The notes under the pieces: model-generated | Told to the model about the DNA's origin: nothing | Databases searched by the model: none | What the model saw: only the letters and a program-made list of their open reading frames with translations | Source: Astrocystis sublimbata | Lineage: Eukaryota; Ascomycota; Sordariomycetes; Xylariales; Xylariaceae | Direction: 5' to 3' | Length of the DNA: 64,000 nucleotides | Assembly: GCA_022453515.1 (NCBI GenBank) | Contig: JAJNNY010000006.1 | Span: 682,001 to 746,000, forward strand | Shown: positions 21,560 through 33,285 of the stretch, piece by piece | Layout of the letters: every line of letters starts with the position of its first letter | Numbering within the stretch: the first letter of the stretch is position 1 | Program-made: the position numbers and the translations under genes

Positions 21560-23491
21560 ATGCCCGAAAAACCCCTGACAATTGCTTCCTATGCCGCCGG
21601 CGCCTCTCTAGCTGCCATCACCCTTGTCTACGTCTTCGCGCCCACATACCTCATTGATAGCGATAATAACCCATCAAGGAAGAAGGGCGTCGTCGGCCTT
21701 GTCAACACTGCCAATGACTGCTTTATCAACTCGGTGCTCCAGGCCCTTGCGGGGCTAACAGATCTCCGCATCTACCTCATCCGTGAGGTCCACCGCCGAC
21801 ATATAGACGAGGCATGGGTGTACGCAGAGATTGTGGAGGACCCGGCCCGCAAATCCAACCCCGAGTGGAAGAATCAGAGCCTCCAGTCTGGCAATGTGAC
21901 TAAGGGTCTCAAGAACATCCTCGACGCTCTCAACGAGCGGCCTATCTACCGGAAGACCATATCTGCCTCGGGCTTTGTCAAGGTGCTTGAGGCTGCGTTC
22001 CGCCAGAGAATCAGCAGGCAGCAGCAAGATGCCCAGGAGTTCTTGCAAATCGTAGCCGAACGGTTGTGCGACGAGTATCATGCGGGGCGCCGAGCGAGAG
22101 GGGCGGCGAAGAACAAAGGGGCGACGGCAGCGACGGCGATTAAGGGCTCGTCGGGCGATCCTTCCACGCCCTTGGACGGCGGCGCGGTCGAGGAGCGCCT
22201 GGCTGGCCTCGCCTTGAGCGGCGATGGGGCTGACGACGCTGCGACACAGTCCGACAGCGTGCCGGCAATCCAGGCCGAGGCGTCGTCAAGCGAGGACGGC
22301 GAGGAAGAGGGCTTTCCTATGGAAGGTGCCTACGAGAGTCAAATCCAGTGCCAAGTCTGTGGATTCAAGACGAAGCCCATCCATAGCACATTCTGCACCC
22401 TGACCTTGACTGTGCCACAGGCCAAATCGAGCACGCTCAACGCCTGCCTAGACGGCTTCTTTAAGACAGAATACGTGGATGACTATAAGTGCGAACGATG
22501 TAGGCTTGAGCATGCAAAGAAGCTTCTCGAAGTGCAGGTGTCGCGATCCAAGTCGGAAAGCGACAAGAAGACCGCGAGGGAGACCATCGACAAGATCCAG
22601 CGGCAGATCGACACCGATCCCGAGACACCGCCACCAGACGTTGTGCTACCGGAGTTGCGAGACGCGCCGGCCTGCCGCATTGCCAAAGACACGCGTCTCA
22701 CCGATTTCCCCAAGGTCCTGGCAATCCACTTGTCCCGGTCGATATACGACAGCCACATCTCAATGAAGAACTCGGCCAAAGTATCGTTCCCTGAACGCTT
22801 ACCCATCGGAGGAGTGCTCTCTAGGCAGAAGTACAAACTCCTCGGCGCTGTTACACATAAAGGGAGTCACCATAGCGGTCACTATGAGTCATTTCGACGA
22901 CAAAACATGAACCTACCATTCTCAACGCCCAACGCATTCCAGCCCTCCGACGCTTTCACTCCATCAGCAAACCCAACGCCCATTGCCACACCAAGTCCAT
23001 CCGCAACTCCTCTGCACAAGTCAACTGTCCCAAGTCCGGTAGCATCCACATCTGACCTGTTACCGAGGCCATCTGCCGAGACGACATCGAGCGTCAATGC
23101 GCACTCCGTAGCCACGGCGAACCCTGCGACAATTCCTCGTTCCTCCCCGCAGCCTGCCGCGACAGCCCCACCAAAAGATCGCGATGCCGATACTAATAGT
23201 CTGAAGTCTGTCGCGGCATCAGCTCGATCTACAATGTCTCGGATATCGCAATCGGCAAGAAACAGCCGCAGTGATAGTCTTCGTCGAAAGAAACAACCTT
23301 CTACTGAATCGACGTCCCTGCCGAAGCTTAATGGTGTGCGACATCGTCGACGGAAGCCCAATGACCGGTGGTGGCGCATAAGCGACGATAAGGTAAAAGA
23401 GGCCAAAACGAGCGAGTTGCTGGGCATGGAGCGAGAGATTTACATGCTCTTCTACGAACTGGAACGCGAAGAAGACCCGGCGGAGCCGTAG
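21560..23491 (+). CDS. Membrane-anchored ubiquitin-specific protease (Ubp16-like)
   Basis: Intronless, 643 residues. USP-family cysteine protease that removes ubiquitin. An N-terminal hydrophobic segment (about residues 10-30, ending VYVFAPTYLI) precedes the catalytic domain, as in yeast Ubp16 of the outer mitochondrial membrane. Cys box GLVNTANDCFINSVLQAL with Cys54; QQQDAQEFLQ box; zinc-binding-type CQVCGF and CERC pairs; His box GSHHSGHYESF with His441; closing WWRISDDKVKE and YMLFYELE. A Ser/Pro/Thr-rich insertion (about residues 450-590) sits before the last block. The start at 21560 has context gcaaccATGcc; the ATG at 21500 would add 20 residues before the anchor. After the TAG stop the same frame stays open for 35 more codons. 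Confidence 0.88.
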   Translation: MPEKPLTIASYAAGASLAAITLVYVFAPTYLIDSDNNPSRKKGVVGLVNTANDCFINSVLQALAGLTDLRIYLIREVHRRHIDEAWVYAEIVEDPARKSNPEWKNQSLQSGNVTKGLKNILDALNERPIYRKTISASGFVKVLEAAFRQRISRQQQDAQEFLQIVAERLCDEYHAGRRARGAAKNKGATAATAIKGSSGDPSTPLDGGAVEERLAGLALSGDGADDAATQSDSVPAIQAEASSSEDGEEEGFPMEGAYESQIQCQVCGFKTKPIHSTFCTLTLTVPQAKSSTLNACLDGFFKTEYVDDYKCERCRLEHAKKLLEVQVSRSKSESDKKTARETIDKIQRQIDTDPETPPPDVVLPELRDAPACRIAKDTRLTDFPKVLAIHLSRSIYDSHISMKNSAKVSFPERLPIGGVLSRQKYKLLGAVTHKGSHHSGHYESFRRQNMNLPFSTPNAFQPSDAFTPSANPTPIATPSPSATPLHKSTVPSPVASTSDLLPRPSAETTSSVNAHSVATANPATIPRSSPQPAATAPPKDRDADTNSLKSVAASARSTMSRISQSARNSRSDSLRRKKQPSTESTSLPKLNGVRHRRRKPNDRWWRISDDKVKEAKTSELLGMEREIYMLFYELEREEDPAEP

Positions 23492-24868
23492 GGCGACGTT
23501 CGCCGGCTCTTCGACAACATCGAGCAAGCCGCAGCCTATGAGCCAGCGCTTGACTCGGACCTTGATGATGACCTCCCTTCAAACTCCTGGCTTACCTAGC
23601 GGGCAAACCAGGGTGTTCTTGGACGAATCGAAGTGATGCTTTTACGAGTAGGGGCTACATTTACGAAGGCCTTCAAGCAGGTCATCGGCTCGGCTCGATG
23701 GGTGTGTGGTCGCATCATGGGTTGTCCAGACGTCGCTATGGATGCTGACGTTGAGAGTGTCATTGCACAGTATGAACCCATACCCTCTGAGGATGTCCTT
23801 TCAGGAAGCGGTCCGACTAGCGATGCTCCAACTAGAAATGTTCCAGGCGGTATATTCGAGGCGCCTGTCTGATCCTAGTGCAAAGGCAGACAGCAAAACC
23901 ACAAGCATCAATATTCTCCCATAATTACAAAGTTGGGACCAGGATGTTGGACCTCACTTTGTCGGTCGCGCTTTGTCACGATTGTCATTATCACAATATT
24001 TAGTACTTGCATCATCAACGGTATGAAGAATTGGCGTTCAGGCTTATCATTGTGGTCGGAGTCCGGCACGGACGGTTTATCATTTCCACTTCGCTTCAAT
24101 TGGGAGCTGGATACCTAGGTACTACCATGTCTTTTTACCAATGGCTAAGCTTGGATTCAACTTGGCTAAGCTTGTACAGTACACTACCCCAATGTCGCGG
24201 AGTGGTGTTCATACAAGATGTTGCTGAACGGAATCTCATCTTTTGGCTGAGACCATTGCACTACCTCCATTCTGATCCATCTACCACTCGCTGGCTGTTG
24301 GGTGAGCACTGAAAGACGCTATCCAGCCAGGCCGTTGAGTGATGTAGGTAGACAAAATGATTGGAAGCACTTTATGTACCTTGAGCACTACACTATATGT
24401 ACCTACTACCTGCATAGGATGTACTTAGCATGGCAAATCGCAATCCAATGAACAAAAAGCTCTAAAGTAGCCGGCACGGCCCGCAGTCCGCCGTGAATTG
24501 GTTGATGTCAGCTGTCCCCACCGCAAAAACTGATAAATCACAAAAGGTGAGACCTGGGGTAAGGGTACAGTTCCGATGCTGTGTAACATGACCTGGCTTA
24601 CCACTGCCGGGGGCGAGTTCGGGTTCAGGGGAGATTCATACTTGGATGTGACTGACGTATGCGCAAGTGCGGAGGTGAAGGCGGGGGTCCTTTTCTCTCG
24701 TTTCTTAGTCCAACAACTTAGCTTAGGCTTTGATCTTGAGCTCCAGTCTTCAACACAAAAGTGCTCACGATACAAGTTTTGAATTACACGGTCAGACTCT
24801 ATTCCATCTAGTGTCACTTGCACAGATCCAGCATTCGCCAATTTCCCCCATTGAGACCACCGATCATC
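23492..24868. other. Intergenic region
   Basis: No gene is recognised. The first 105 bases are an in-frame extension of the preceding protein (see findings). Positions 24111-24125 and 24328-24420 carry TACCTA/TAGGTA words. Confidence 0.45.
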
Positions 24869-26840
24869 ATGGGAGAGAACAAGCCTCTGGTTGATGTAAG
24901 TGAACACGGCAAACGCCCTAGAAGCGACATGGGAATAATTATTAACAATTCCATGGCCAGCTCAAGTTGAAGAATGCGGACTTGTTCCGCAACAATGCAT
25001 ATGTCGATGGACAATGGATTGAGGCCAAGTCGGGGAAGAGGTTTGATATCATCGGTACGCGGATTACACAACGGCACCAAGCCACATCTGAGTCTCTTGG
25101 CCACATTTCCAGACTATACAGCATAACCATATCTTTGTTCTATACTAACTCAAACCTTGTCTTTCGCAAACAAAAGACCCGGGCACCAATCAGCCCTTTG
25201 CAACATGTCCCGATATGAGCGCCAGCGACGTCGACGCTGCTGTACAAGCAGCCGGCGCGGCGTTCGCCCAGTACCGCAAGTTCACGCCCCTCGCGCGCTC
25301 GCAGCTGCTCTCGAAATGGGACGCACTGATCCGCGAGAACAAGGAGGACCTTGCACGCATCTTGGTGCACGAGACGGGGAAGCCGCTGGCCGAGGCGCGC
25401 GGTGAGATCGACTACGCGACGGGGTTCACGCGCTGGTTCGCGGGTGAGGCGGAGCGCATCCAGGGTGCCACGTACCCGGCAGCGCTCCCCGGGCGGCGCA
25501 TCTTCACCATCAAGCAGCCCATCGGTGTCGTCGCGGCGCTAGTCCCCTGGAACTTCCCCGTCGCCATGATCTTGCGCAAGGCGAGCACAGCATTCGCGGC
25601 CGGCTGCACCATGGTGGCGAAGCCGTCGCCCGAGACGCCTCTCACGGCCTTGACCTTGGCATATCTGGCAGAGAAGGCGGGGTATCCGAAGGGCGTTATG
25701 AATGTCTTGCCTACGACGCTCGAGAACACGCCTGCGCTGAGCGAGGCGCTGTGCAAGCACCCTACGGTCAAGAAGGTGTCGTTTACGGGCTCGGTATGTT
25801 ATGCTTTGTCATGTTGTGATACCATGACTTTGAGGGGTATGATGGTTAGCTGATATGTGAATGAGCAAAGACTCGTGTGGGGAAGATCCTGTCGGCGCAT
25901 TGCGCCCCTGGCTTGAAGAAGCTTACCCTCGAGCTGGGCGGCAATTGCCCGTTCTTGGTCTTTGACGATGCGAACCTGGAGCAAGCTGTTGAAGGTAGAT
26001 TCAGGCCCTACTCCTCTCGCCCCATTCCAATCCATGTCCACGTTGATAATACAGAACTTGGGATGAAATTGAACTAGAAAGACAATGCTAATCAAACCTC
26101 CTCTAGCCCTTGTCCCCTTGAAATTCAGACACGCAGGCCAGGCCTGCATCACTGCAAACCGAGTCTATGTGCAACGGGCCATTTACGACAAGTTCGGCAG
26201 CCTACTTGCCGAAAAGACGCGCGCGTTGCGCGTCGGACACGGCCTGGACGAGGGCACTACAATGGGTGCGCTCACGGTACCGCAAGGGGTCGACAAGACG
26301 GAGAGTCAGGTCGAGGACGCCAAGAGCAATGGTGCCACCATCCTCACGGGCGGAAACAGGCTCAGTATGAACAATGGCTACTTCTTTGAGCCTACTGTCA
26401 TCGCGAACGCGACGCCGAACATGAAGATTGCGCAGGAGGAGACGTTCGGCCCGCTGCTGGCGCTGTTCCCTTTCGACACGGAGGAGGAGGCTGTTGAGGC
26501 TGCTAATAATACGAGCGTGAGTTTATACCTTTCAGTTTTCTTGTCTAACTTTTCTTTGTGATTCATGGCGTGCGATGATTACTGACTAAGCTTATTGCTA
26601 TGTAATTAGATGGGTCTTGCCTCGTACTGCTTCACTAAGAACGTTGACCGCATATGGCGCCTCTTCGAGAACCTAGAAGCTGGTATGATCGGACTCAATA
26701 CGGGCAATCAATCGGCAGCCGAGTCGCCTTTCGGAGGCATCAAGGACTCGGGTTACGGAAAGGAATCTGGTAAAGACGTTGCTATCAATGAGTACCTGAT
26801 CACTAAGACGGGAACTCTGTCACTTGAGGGACAGTATTAA
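24869..26840 (+). CDS. Succinate-semialdehyde dehydrogenase-type aldehyde dehydrogenase
   Basis: Six exons: 24869-24895, 24961-25054, 25177-25793, 25871-25994, 26107-26516, 26610-26840; 500 residues, all introns GT-AG and in phase. It oxidises an aldehyde with NAD(P)+; the best match by eye is succinate-semialdehyde dehydrogenase of the GABA shunt. Evidence: [21 protein letters not shown] start, [42 protein letters not shown], general base Glu267 in LELGGN, nucleophile Cys301 in [19 protein letters not shown], and the closing [13 protein letters not shown]. No mitochondrial presequence is obvious; the first exon codes only nine residues (MGENKPLVD). Other semialdehyde or aromatic-aldehyde substrates are possible. 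Confidence 0.9.
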
Positions 26841-27083
26841 TCGTGCCTTCGGTACTTGAGTGTGTTATATGAGACGGCAAAACAATCACGGCTGCTATGA
26901 ATGTGTCGCGGCTGATAACGAATGGCGAAAGCTCACGAATAATCAATGCAGAAGTTTTCATTTTGGGAGAAATTCTCAATTACTGAGTCCTCGATTTACT
27001 TTACAAGGCACTAATACAATAGGCCAATATGGTTTTTGCTAGCATAACAAAACATGTTACTCAACTCGGACTTTTTATGGCGG

Positions 27084-27530
27084 TTATTTGCCACCCAGCA
27101 TCATCAAATGCGCGTGTTTCTCCGTCTTTTTTCTCTCGAGAAACGCGTGCACCGGATCAACCTCCTTCTCCTTCTCCAACTCTTTCTCTTTCTCCTTGTC
27201 CGACCCTTCGCCTTCACTTTTCTTGTCATCCCCGTCACCCTCAGACTGGTTGCTACTGCTTGTAGCTTCACTCAGCCCAAGTCTCTGTCTCAGCTCGGCC
27301 ATCTTCTTCTTCGCGTCGGACAGGCGCGTATTAAGCGTGTCCCTCGCTTTTCCGCAGCTCTCGCAGGGCTTCGAGATCCGTATCGTGCTACACAGGTGAG
27401 TTTGCACCATATCACAAGGTTCGGCCGATTTGCCAGATATGTAGTCTTTCTGTATCGGGCAGAGGGTGAACGGCTCGGCGGAGACGATGCTATGGTTACA
27501 TGAGTACATGGATTTGCGGTATCGACACAT
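27084..27530 (-). CDS. Small Cys-rich hypothetical protein
   Basis: Intronless 148-residue protein. The first 65 residues hold cysteines in a pattern (MCRYRKSMYSCNH...LCPI...PCDMV...LCST...PCESCG) typical of small fungal proteins that begin with a Cys-rich, probably metal-binding head. The rest is a highly charged, coiled-coil-like tail rich in Glu, Lys and Ser (KKKMAELRQRLGL, then a KEKEKELEKEKE run). No known domain is recognised and the function is unknown. Codon use and the single clean frame support a real gene; it could have further unseen exons. Confidence 0.55.
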   Translation of the reverse strand: MCRYRKSMYSCNHSIVSAEPFTLCPIQKDYISGKSAEPCDMVQTHLCSTIRISKPCESCGKARDTLNTRLSDAKKKMAELRQRLGLSEATSSSNQSEGDGDDKKSEGEGSDKEKEKELEKEKEVDPVHAFLERKKTEKHAHLMMLGGK

Positions 27531-28097
27531 TGTGAAGATCTCTTGGTTTTCTTGGGACCTGGCGGTTGGGATAGTGAGGCGATAGATGGTGGATGAAGCG
27601 TGTATTATTGCGATGTCGGCTGCTGAATAATTAGTTGGGTGGCACGTATGAAGACTTACTGACGGTGATATGGTTGCCCTTTTTGGGTATATATATGTTT
27701 CTTGGTATGCGTTTCAGATGCCCTAACCTTTTTTGTTGTGGTACAGACAATCGTATTGTTGGGTTTCTTTGTCGTCGGTGTTGGGCATTGTTCGATTGAC
27801 TACCAGTTGCTTCAAGAATCTTGGGGCTTCGTTCTAATACCATTTTATCAAAGATCAAATCTGTAGATGTGCAAGAAATCGCATTTGCTTTTGGTGCATC
27901 TCTCCTGGGTAAGCGCTTGCTTTGTGGAAAACAACCCATCAAATGCTCCCATGTCAAAAGAGACGAGTATGCAAATAGGTATATCGGAGCTTCCGGGCCT
28001 CTAGGGGGAGTGTTCGTTTGACGGAGAAGGCACCCTTTTCCAGCCCATCTTTTGTACCCTTTGAAAACAACACTCGAGAAACACAGCAAAAGCAACT
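27531..28097. other. Intergenic, divergent promoters
   Basis: Between divergently oriented small genes. No gene is recognised; short open frames here have no support. Confidence 0.4.
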
Positions 28098-28720
28098 ATG
28101 CCCCAACCAGAACACGAACCGAACCTTCAGTCACAAGCTGAGTGCATCTCATCTCCCAAGGTGGCAGCGGTAGAAACACTCACCAAAACGTCGCAGGAAA
28201 TAGAATCACGAGATAGGCGATCGGTTGCCGAAGACGAGTCGCTGTATTTGCAGATGACCTCCCATGATAAAGTTGCAGCTCTTCCTAACAAAACTCTCTG
28301 GACAACACCTCCATCAGCCCAAGAAGCATTTTTCATGCAACAGTTTAATCTAACGTAAGCTGACCAGTTGCCCTCGCTCGTGGCGATGCCCTCTGACGTG
28401 ATGTACGGCGGAGGACATTGCTCTAGTGCCAAGTGTAACAAAGACTGATGAAAGGCGAAAGGTTTTGCCATTTCCATTTCAAGAACCAATTGAGATGCAA
28501 AGCTAGCCTGAAGAAAAGAAATGAACGAAGAAAAGCAAAAAGGGGGGAACGATTGCAAAGCGGTTTGTACGCAAATTGCGGCAGCTCGAAGGTCAACCAA
28601 GAGTGGCAGATGTGCATTGACTGCCAGAAGTACATGCGGGAGGCGGCAAAAAAGACCAAAAGAGAGCGAGAGAGCGAGCCCGGACGGAGGTCAAGTGATA
28701 TTTCTTCTAATTCGAAATAG
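28098..28720 (+). CDS. Small Cys/His-rich hypothetical protein, intron or lesion inside
   Basis: Proposed two-exon gene: 28098-28354 and 28444-28720 (intron 89 bases: GTAAGC donor, CTGAC near 28395, AAG acceptor), about 177 residues. The N-terminal half contains AQEAFFMQQFNLT. The C-terminal half has FCHFHFKNQLRC and YANCGSSKV...MCIDCQKYMREA, a zinc-binding-type Cys/His pattern. The supposed intron itself reads, in frame with exon 1 after one TAA, as MPSDVMYGGGHC...KCNKD, which would supply a matching Cys/His pair. The alternative is one longer exon broken by TAA (28356) and a one-base frameshift near 28446. The function is unknown. Confidence 0.5.
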
Positions 28721-30586
28721 CAATTGCTTCACTATAGAGCCAAGTTTTCATTTGGAATCCTGTAGTTTAGTGCGCGATCTTCTTGCCGCGAAGACTCGTT
28801 GTGGGGTTGGTGAACAGCCATCAGCCAACACGTCTTGCCCCCCTCCAGCAAAATTGACAATGTTTTTTAGATCTCGACTTACCGAGAAATCGTGTAATAT
28901 CGAGTAAATGCGTAAATGCAGTTGAACTTTGAAAATAGTAATAAGATGCAAAGCCTGGCATCAGATTCATCCTGGCGGTGGCTCAAAATGGTTACATGCT
29001 TCCGGGATACATACTTCTTGTGTGAGTAATATATGTTTAGTCACGTCTCAGATGGGAGCAGATTGAGTCGTCTGCCTTCGAGAATGATATTTCTTTTATT
29101 AGAGCTTGAGATGCATAGACAATCTTTTTCATCGCTCCCTGATATGGACAACCTACCCCCACCAAAAATAAAGGCATAACAGCAGTTCAAGAACAATGAT
29201 TCAGTTACGAATTATGAATAATAAGTGTCTTGTATTGGAAACTCTACTATTGTAGGGGGTTTGGTCATGTTCTTTTGTACGTCAAACTCAGAAGCAAACG
29301 ACTTCCGAGTTGAGATCTTGCTTGCAGAGTAATACCCCAATTGTAACAGTCCACAATACAGTGCGGCTGCAAAGTACGGATACGGGGCAAGTATCGCAAT
29401 AGTCCCACGCCAAGATCCTGCTGCTTGGGCTTACTAGGTATGTAAGTGTTGGGTTCGTTGGTTAATCTACTCGCCTCGTAATTTCACATCATCAAGTAGA
29501 TGTTGCACAATGACACATATGACAGCTTACTTACGGATCTTGCCGTCGTAAACTACCTACCGTGAGTGGCGGTTTCCGACTTTCATACCTCCATGTCGCA
29601 AAAAGCTACCTTGCTATGATTTCATAGCTTCAGTTCATACCTTTCAAGTGGATGTCAACATGGCGACCCGCGTCTGCCGTGATTGATGCCTGCCGACGGA
29701 ACCATGTCAGCCGATCAACCCCGGATCGGAACTTTGAACCAACTTGGCAGTCACCACACACATTCACTTGGATGGAGGGAGGCTGTCTAAATCCAAGTTT
29801 GACATACGCAGCAACGGCTAAGAACGGAAACATGTTGCGCGACCAAGTCATCCAAGACTACAGGCTATCGCCAATGGGAGAGCAAACCCATGGATGCGCA
29901 CATCGTTCGATGTTACTTTGAATGTGCTTGACCTCGGAAAGCGCACAGGCTGCGTTCGTTGCTCTGTTCTCATTCGTCGAGGGTGAGCCTGGGGTGTATT
30001 CATATGCGTATCAGCGCAGAGCCGAGTATATCTGGACTCTCAGTATGACCGCCGGATTACCACACATCAAGAAAGATCACCTGATATCAAAAGTGACGAA
30101 AGAACATGGCGATGTAGCGGCCCGATAGGTGAGGCTCTCCTATGAGACACATAGTCAGTCGCCCAGGCATGCATACGCATCTTCCGGAAGGGACAGTGGA
30201 CAGCCAAGGCCGGTCAAGGCATAATGCACATCAGAAGATAACCCATGTTGTGAGACTGAACGATAACAAGATAATCTATCACACGCCACTTCCCCAAGTA
30301 TTCGACAGTTGAGCGCTGTCTTGACGACATATGTTCTATAAGTCGTCGCTTCTCCCCGTGCGGGGTTGCAAAATGCGCCTGTATTGTCAGCTTGGATGTC
30401 ACCCTGCCTCAACGTCGTTGCATTCGCTTATATTGGGGAATATGTGAACTCTCAAGATGTTGGTTAGCCCATATACATGGACAATATTCATATAAAGTCT
30501 TCTATTTCTATTAAAAGATGTTATCTCGACTTCTTATTCTTCGGTATCTTGCTCCAATGTACTAGCTGTGATATCTCATTAAAGTC
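28721..30586. other. Intergenic region
   Basis: About 1.9 kb with no recognisable gene on either strand. The final 100 bases are the P450 promoter. Confidence 0.4.
30491..30497 (+). promoter_or_regulatory. Candidate TATA box of the P450 gene
   Basis: tataaag lies 90 bases upstream of the ATG at 30587, a plausible core promoter position with an AT-rich leader after it. Confidence 0.4.
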
Positions 30587-32607
30587 ATGATGACATTCCC
30601 AACCACCTCAGATATAATGGAGGGACTGAGCTGGACGCAGTCCATGCTAGCTGTGGTGGCTTTAACCTCTCTTTGGTACACCGCAAGCTCTGCTGTGGCA
30701 TGGTACAAGCTCCGCCATATCCCCGGGCCTTTGATGGCTTCATTTTCCAACATATGGGCTTTCAAGACTGTGTGGACTGGGAAAAGCCACGAGATCTTGA
30801 CCGCGACGCAAAGGAAATAGTGAGCATCTTACGCATCGTACCCCCCGTACTTAGACATGGCAACGGCATATCCCACACACGGTGTGACATTTATCCAATT
30901 GCTGGAATCTGAAACTGACACCCCGCAGTGGGAGCGTCTGGCGGATTGGGCCTGACGCTATTGTCGTCTCTGACTACGAAGCTTGGAATCCAATTGTGTC
31001 AGCGCGGTCCCAGTATAAGAGGGGCATTTGGTTCGAAAGCTTGCGCTTTGACTACAGAGGCGCGAGTATAATCACGGAGCTCGACCTGAACAAGCATAAT
31101 AAGAGAAAATCCAAGCTGATGACCGCTTTCACTGGGAAGAATGTCTTTATCATCGAGAAGAAGATCGATAAGTGGTTGACCGCCATGGTTAATGCTATTC
31201 GTACCCATATTGAGAATGGGAGAGAGACGATGGATATTGGCAAGATAATACAGTATATGCAGGTTGACCTGGTCACCGAACTGGGAATGGGACGAGCGTG
31301 GAATGACCTGGCGGAGGACAAGGACCAATATGGCTACTTATCGATGACCGAATGGTTGCTACCCTCCCTCCAGTCGCTTTGTCACCTGCCCTTGTGGCGA
31401 ATGCTGTATGGATGGACATGGCTCGTTAAACAGGTTGCCCCGAAAACCACCGATCGTGACGGGCTAGGCTTCTTCTTGGGGTAAGCGAAGTATACTTACA
31501 TCCCACTCAGTGAGTTTGTGCTAACATTCGTGGCCTCTGACAAGGATTCTAGAGAGTGAAACCAAAAACCGGTTCAACGACAGCACATTGAAGACTCGTG
31601 CGCCAAATGACATGATGGTTAGTAAACCACAGCTTCGCAGCTCCTGTGCTCTTACAACCGAACTTACTAATGACTAACAACGCACAGGACATGTGGATTC
31701 AACAGGGTCTGCCAGAAATGGAGTGTCAGCTCGACCTATCTCTACTACTTCCAGCTGGAACCGAGACTGTTGCTATGATGGCCAGAGGCACATTGCTTCA
31801 TTTGATGAACTCACCAGCAATCTACCAAAGGACCAAGCAGGAGATTAGGGAAGCGATCGCGGCGGGCCGTATCTCGAGCCCGATCACCAATGAGGAGGCA
31901 TTGAGTCTTGAGTACAGTAAGTAATGACCCCCACGTTTTATAGAGTCGAACAGTCAAACTCCTTTGCCCTGCGCAGTGCTCGAGGCCTACGAAACTTCAC
32001 AATTCGAGCATCGCATGAACAGCTATTGACAACCGCTACAGTGCAAGCGGTGATCCGAGAGGGGCTTCGAATCATGTGCCCAGTCAACTTTGGCTTTTCT
32101 AAAGAAGTCCCCGCCGGAGGTGATACCATCTGCGGTACATACGTCCCCGGGGGTACCGCCGTCTTCTTGAACTACCATGCCATGATGCGCAACAAGCAGA
32201 GTTTCGGCGAAGATGCCGACACGTTCCGTCCTGAGCGTTTCTTGGGCAGCGGGCCCGAAGTCAGCCACATGATAAAAACCGTGGATCTGTCCTTCGGCAA
32301 TGGCCGATTCGTATGCTTGGGAAAGGTCATGGCCGTGCAGGAGATGAACAAACTATTCGTCGAGGTAAGTTACAGTTCGTCTTTCAATAGCGAGGATACA
32401 GCTTTCCCTCACAAAATCGGATGGATTTGATTAGCTGCAACAACGAATTTGTGCTGAAATGTCATGGTACAGCTGTTCAGGAACTTCGACTTCCAGTCCG
32501 TCAACCCTGAAAAGCCATGGTCACGGGAGGGATATGGGACTTGGATTGTCAACGATTTCTGGGCTAGAGTCACAGAAGATAAGACTATGTCTGGCGTTAA
32601 GGGGTGA
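30587..32607 (+). CDS. Cytochrome P450 monooxygenase
   Basis: Six exons: 30587-30819, 30929-31480, 31545-31617, 31688-31916, 32042-32364, 32473-32607; 514 residues, introns GT-AG and in phase. N-terminal membrane anchor (about residues 16-38) then the LRHIPGP proline-rich hinge. I-helix LLPAGTETVA (oxygen-binding AGxxT); ExxR in VIREGLRI (Glu369, Arg372); PERF; heme loop FGNGRFVCLGK with axial Cys454. The overall pattern (YGSVWRIGPDAIVVSD, KRGIWFESLRFD, GTYVPGGTAVFLNYHAMMRN) resembles fungal P450s of the pisatin-demethylase kind. The reaction is an oxygen- and NADPH-dependent oxidation at the ER; the substrate is unknown. It lies 17 kb from the terpene synthase, too far to assume a shared pathway. 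Confidence 0.9.
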
Positions 32608-32988
32608 TTCATGTAATAATTGTGTCATGACGAGGCACCGAATGAGAAACCCATGAAGAGATGGTTGTCTGAGGAATTATGGGAGTGTTCACAGTCAAAG
32701 ACATATTGATACAGGCTTGATCTGAAGACGGCGGTCAAAAATGTACAATGCAATTGTTGCTAGGTACAATACAGAAGACTTAGAACCCAAAACCCATCAG
32801 CTCTAACCGGCTTATCGCAGCCAGCCTCTCCCCTCTCTAATTGATTAATACAAGATCCATTACATCTCATTTCATCATTATTCCCATATGTCGTCCGTCA
32901 CAGATATCCAGATCGAAACCCGCAGCAGGGGCCGTCAATTAGGGTCTTTCGACTTTCCGACTCTTCAGGTAGTGTGGATCAAAGTCCC
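32608..32988. other. Intergenic, convergent 3' ends
   Basis: Between the P450 and hydrophobin 3' ends. Nothing else was recognised. Confidence 0.4.
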
Positions 32989-33285
32989 TTATTCGGTGAC
33001 ACCAACGGGTGTCTGGCACAGGACATCCTGGCCGAGAATGGGGAGCACACAGCAGCGGGCGCGCTGGCCGCCGGTGGCGCAGGTCTTCATGAAGTCCTCG
33101 GCCGAGGCGGGGACCTTGCTCGGGTTGGCGCAGTCGAGGTCGGCGACGCCCAGGACATCGGTGGCACAGCACTGAGCGGTACCGTACAGACCAGAGCAGG
33201 CAGCAAAGTCAGCGCGGTTGTCAACGGCTGGGGCCGCGAAGGCGACGGCGGCGAAGAGGGTAGCGAAGATGGCGGAGGTCTGCAT
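32989..33285 (-). CDS. Class II hydrophobin
   Basis: Intronless, 98 residues. Secreted amphipathic protein that self-assembles at hyphal or spore surfaces. A signal peptide of about 18 residues (MQTSAIFATLFAAVAFAA) is followed by a short pro-like segment and eight cysteines in the class II spacing: C-x8-CC-x11-C-x16-C-x8-CC-x10-C. The short regular spacing and the VLPILGQDVLC end are class II features, as in cerato-ulmin and HFBI/HFBII. Many class II hydrophobin genes have introns; none is needed here. A TATA box lies about 160 bases upstream and the leader is rich in CAACA and AAACA words, consistent with high expression. Confidence 0.93.
   Translation of the reverse strand: MQTSAIFATLFAAVAFAAPAVDNRADFAACSGLYGTAQCCATDVLGVADLDCANPSKVPASAEDFMKTCATGGQRARCCVLPILGQDVLCQTPVGVTE

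Noticed and set aside
22882..23427. 181-codon frame antisense to the deubiquitinase
   Set aside because: Complement of the Ser/Pro/Thr-rich insertion; no family features.
12561..32607. A full terpene cluster including the P450
   Set aside because: The P450 is 17 kb away with deubiquitinase, phosphatase and dehydrogenase genes between; only a loose association is claimed.
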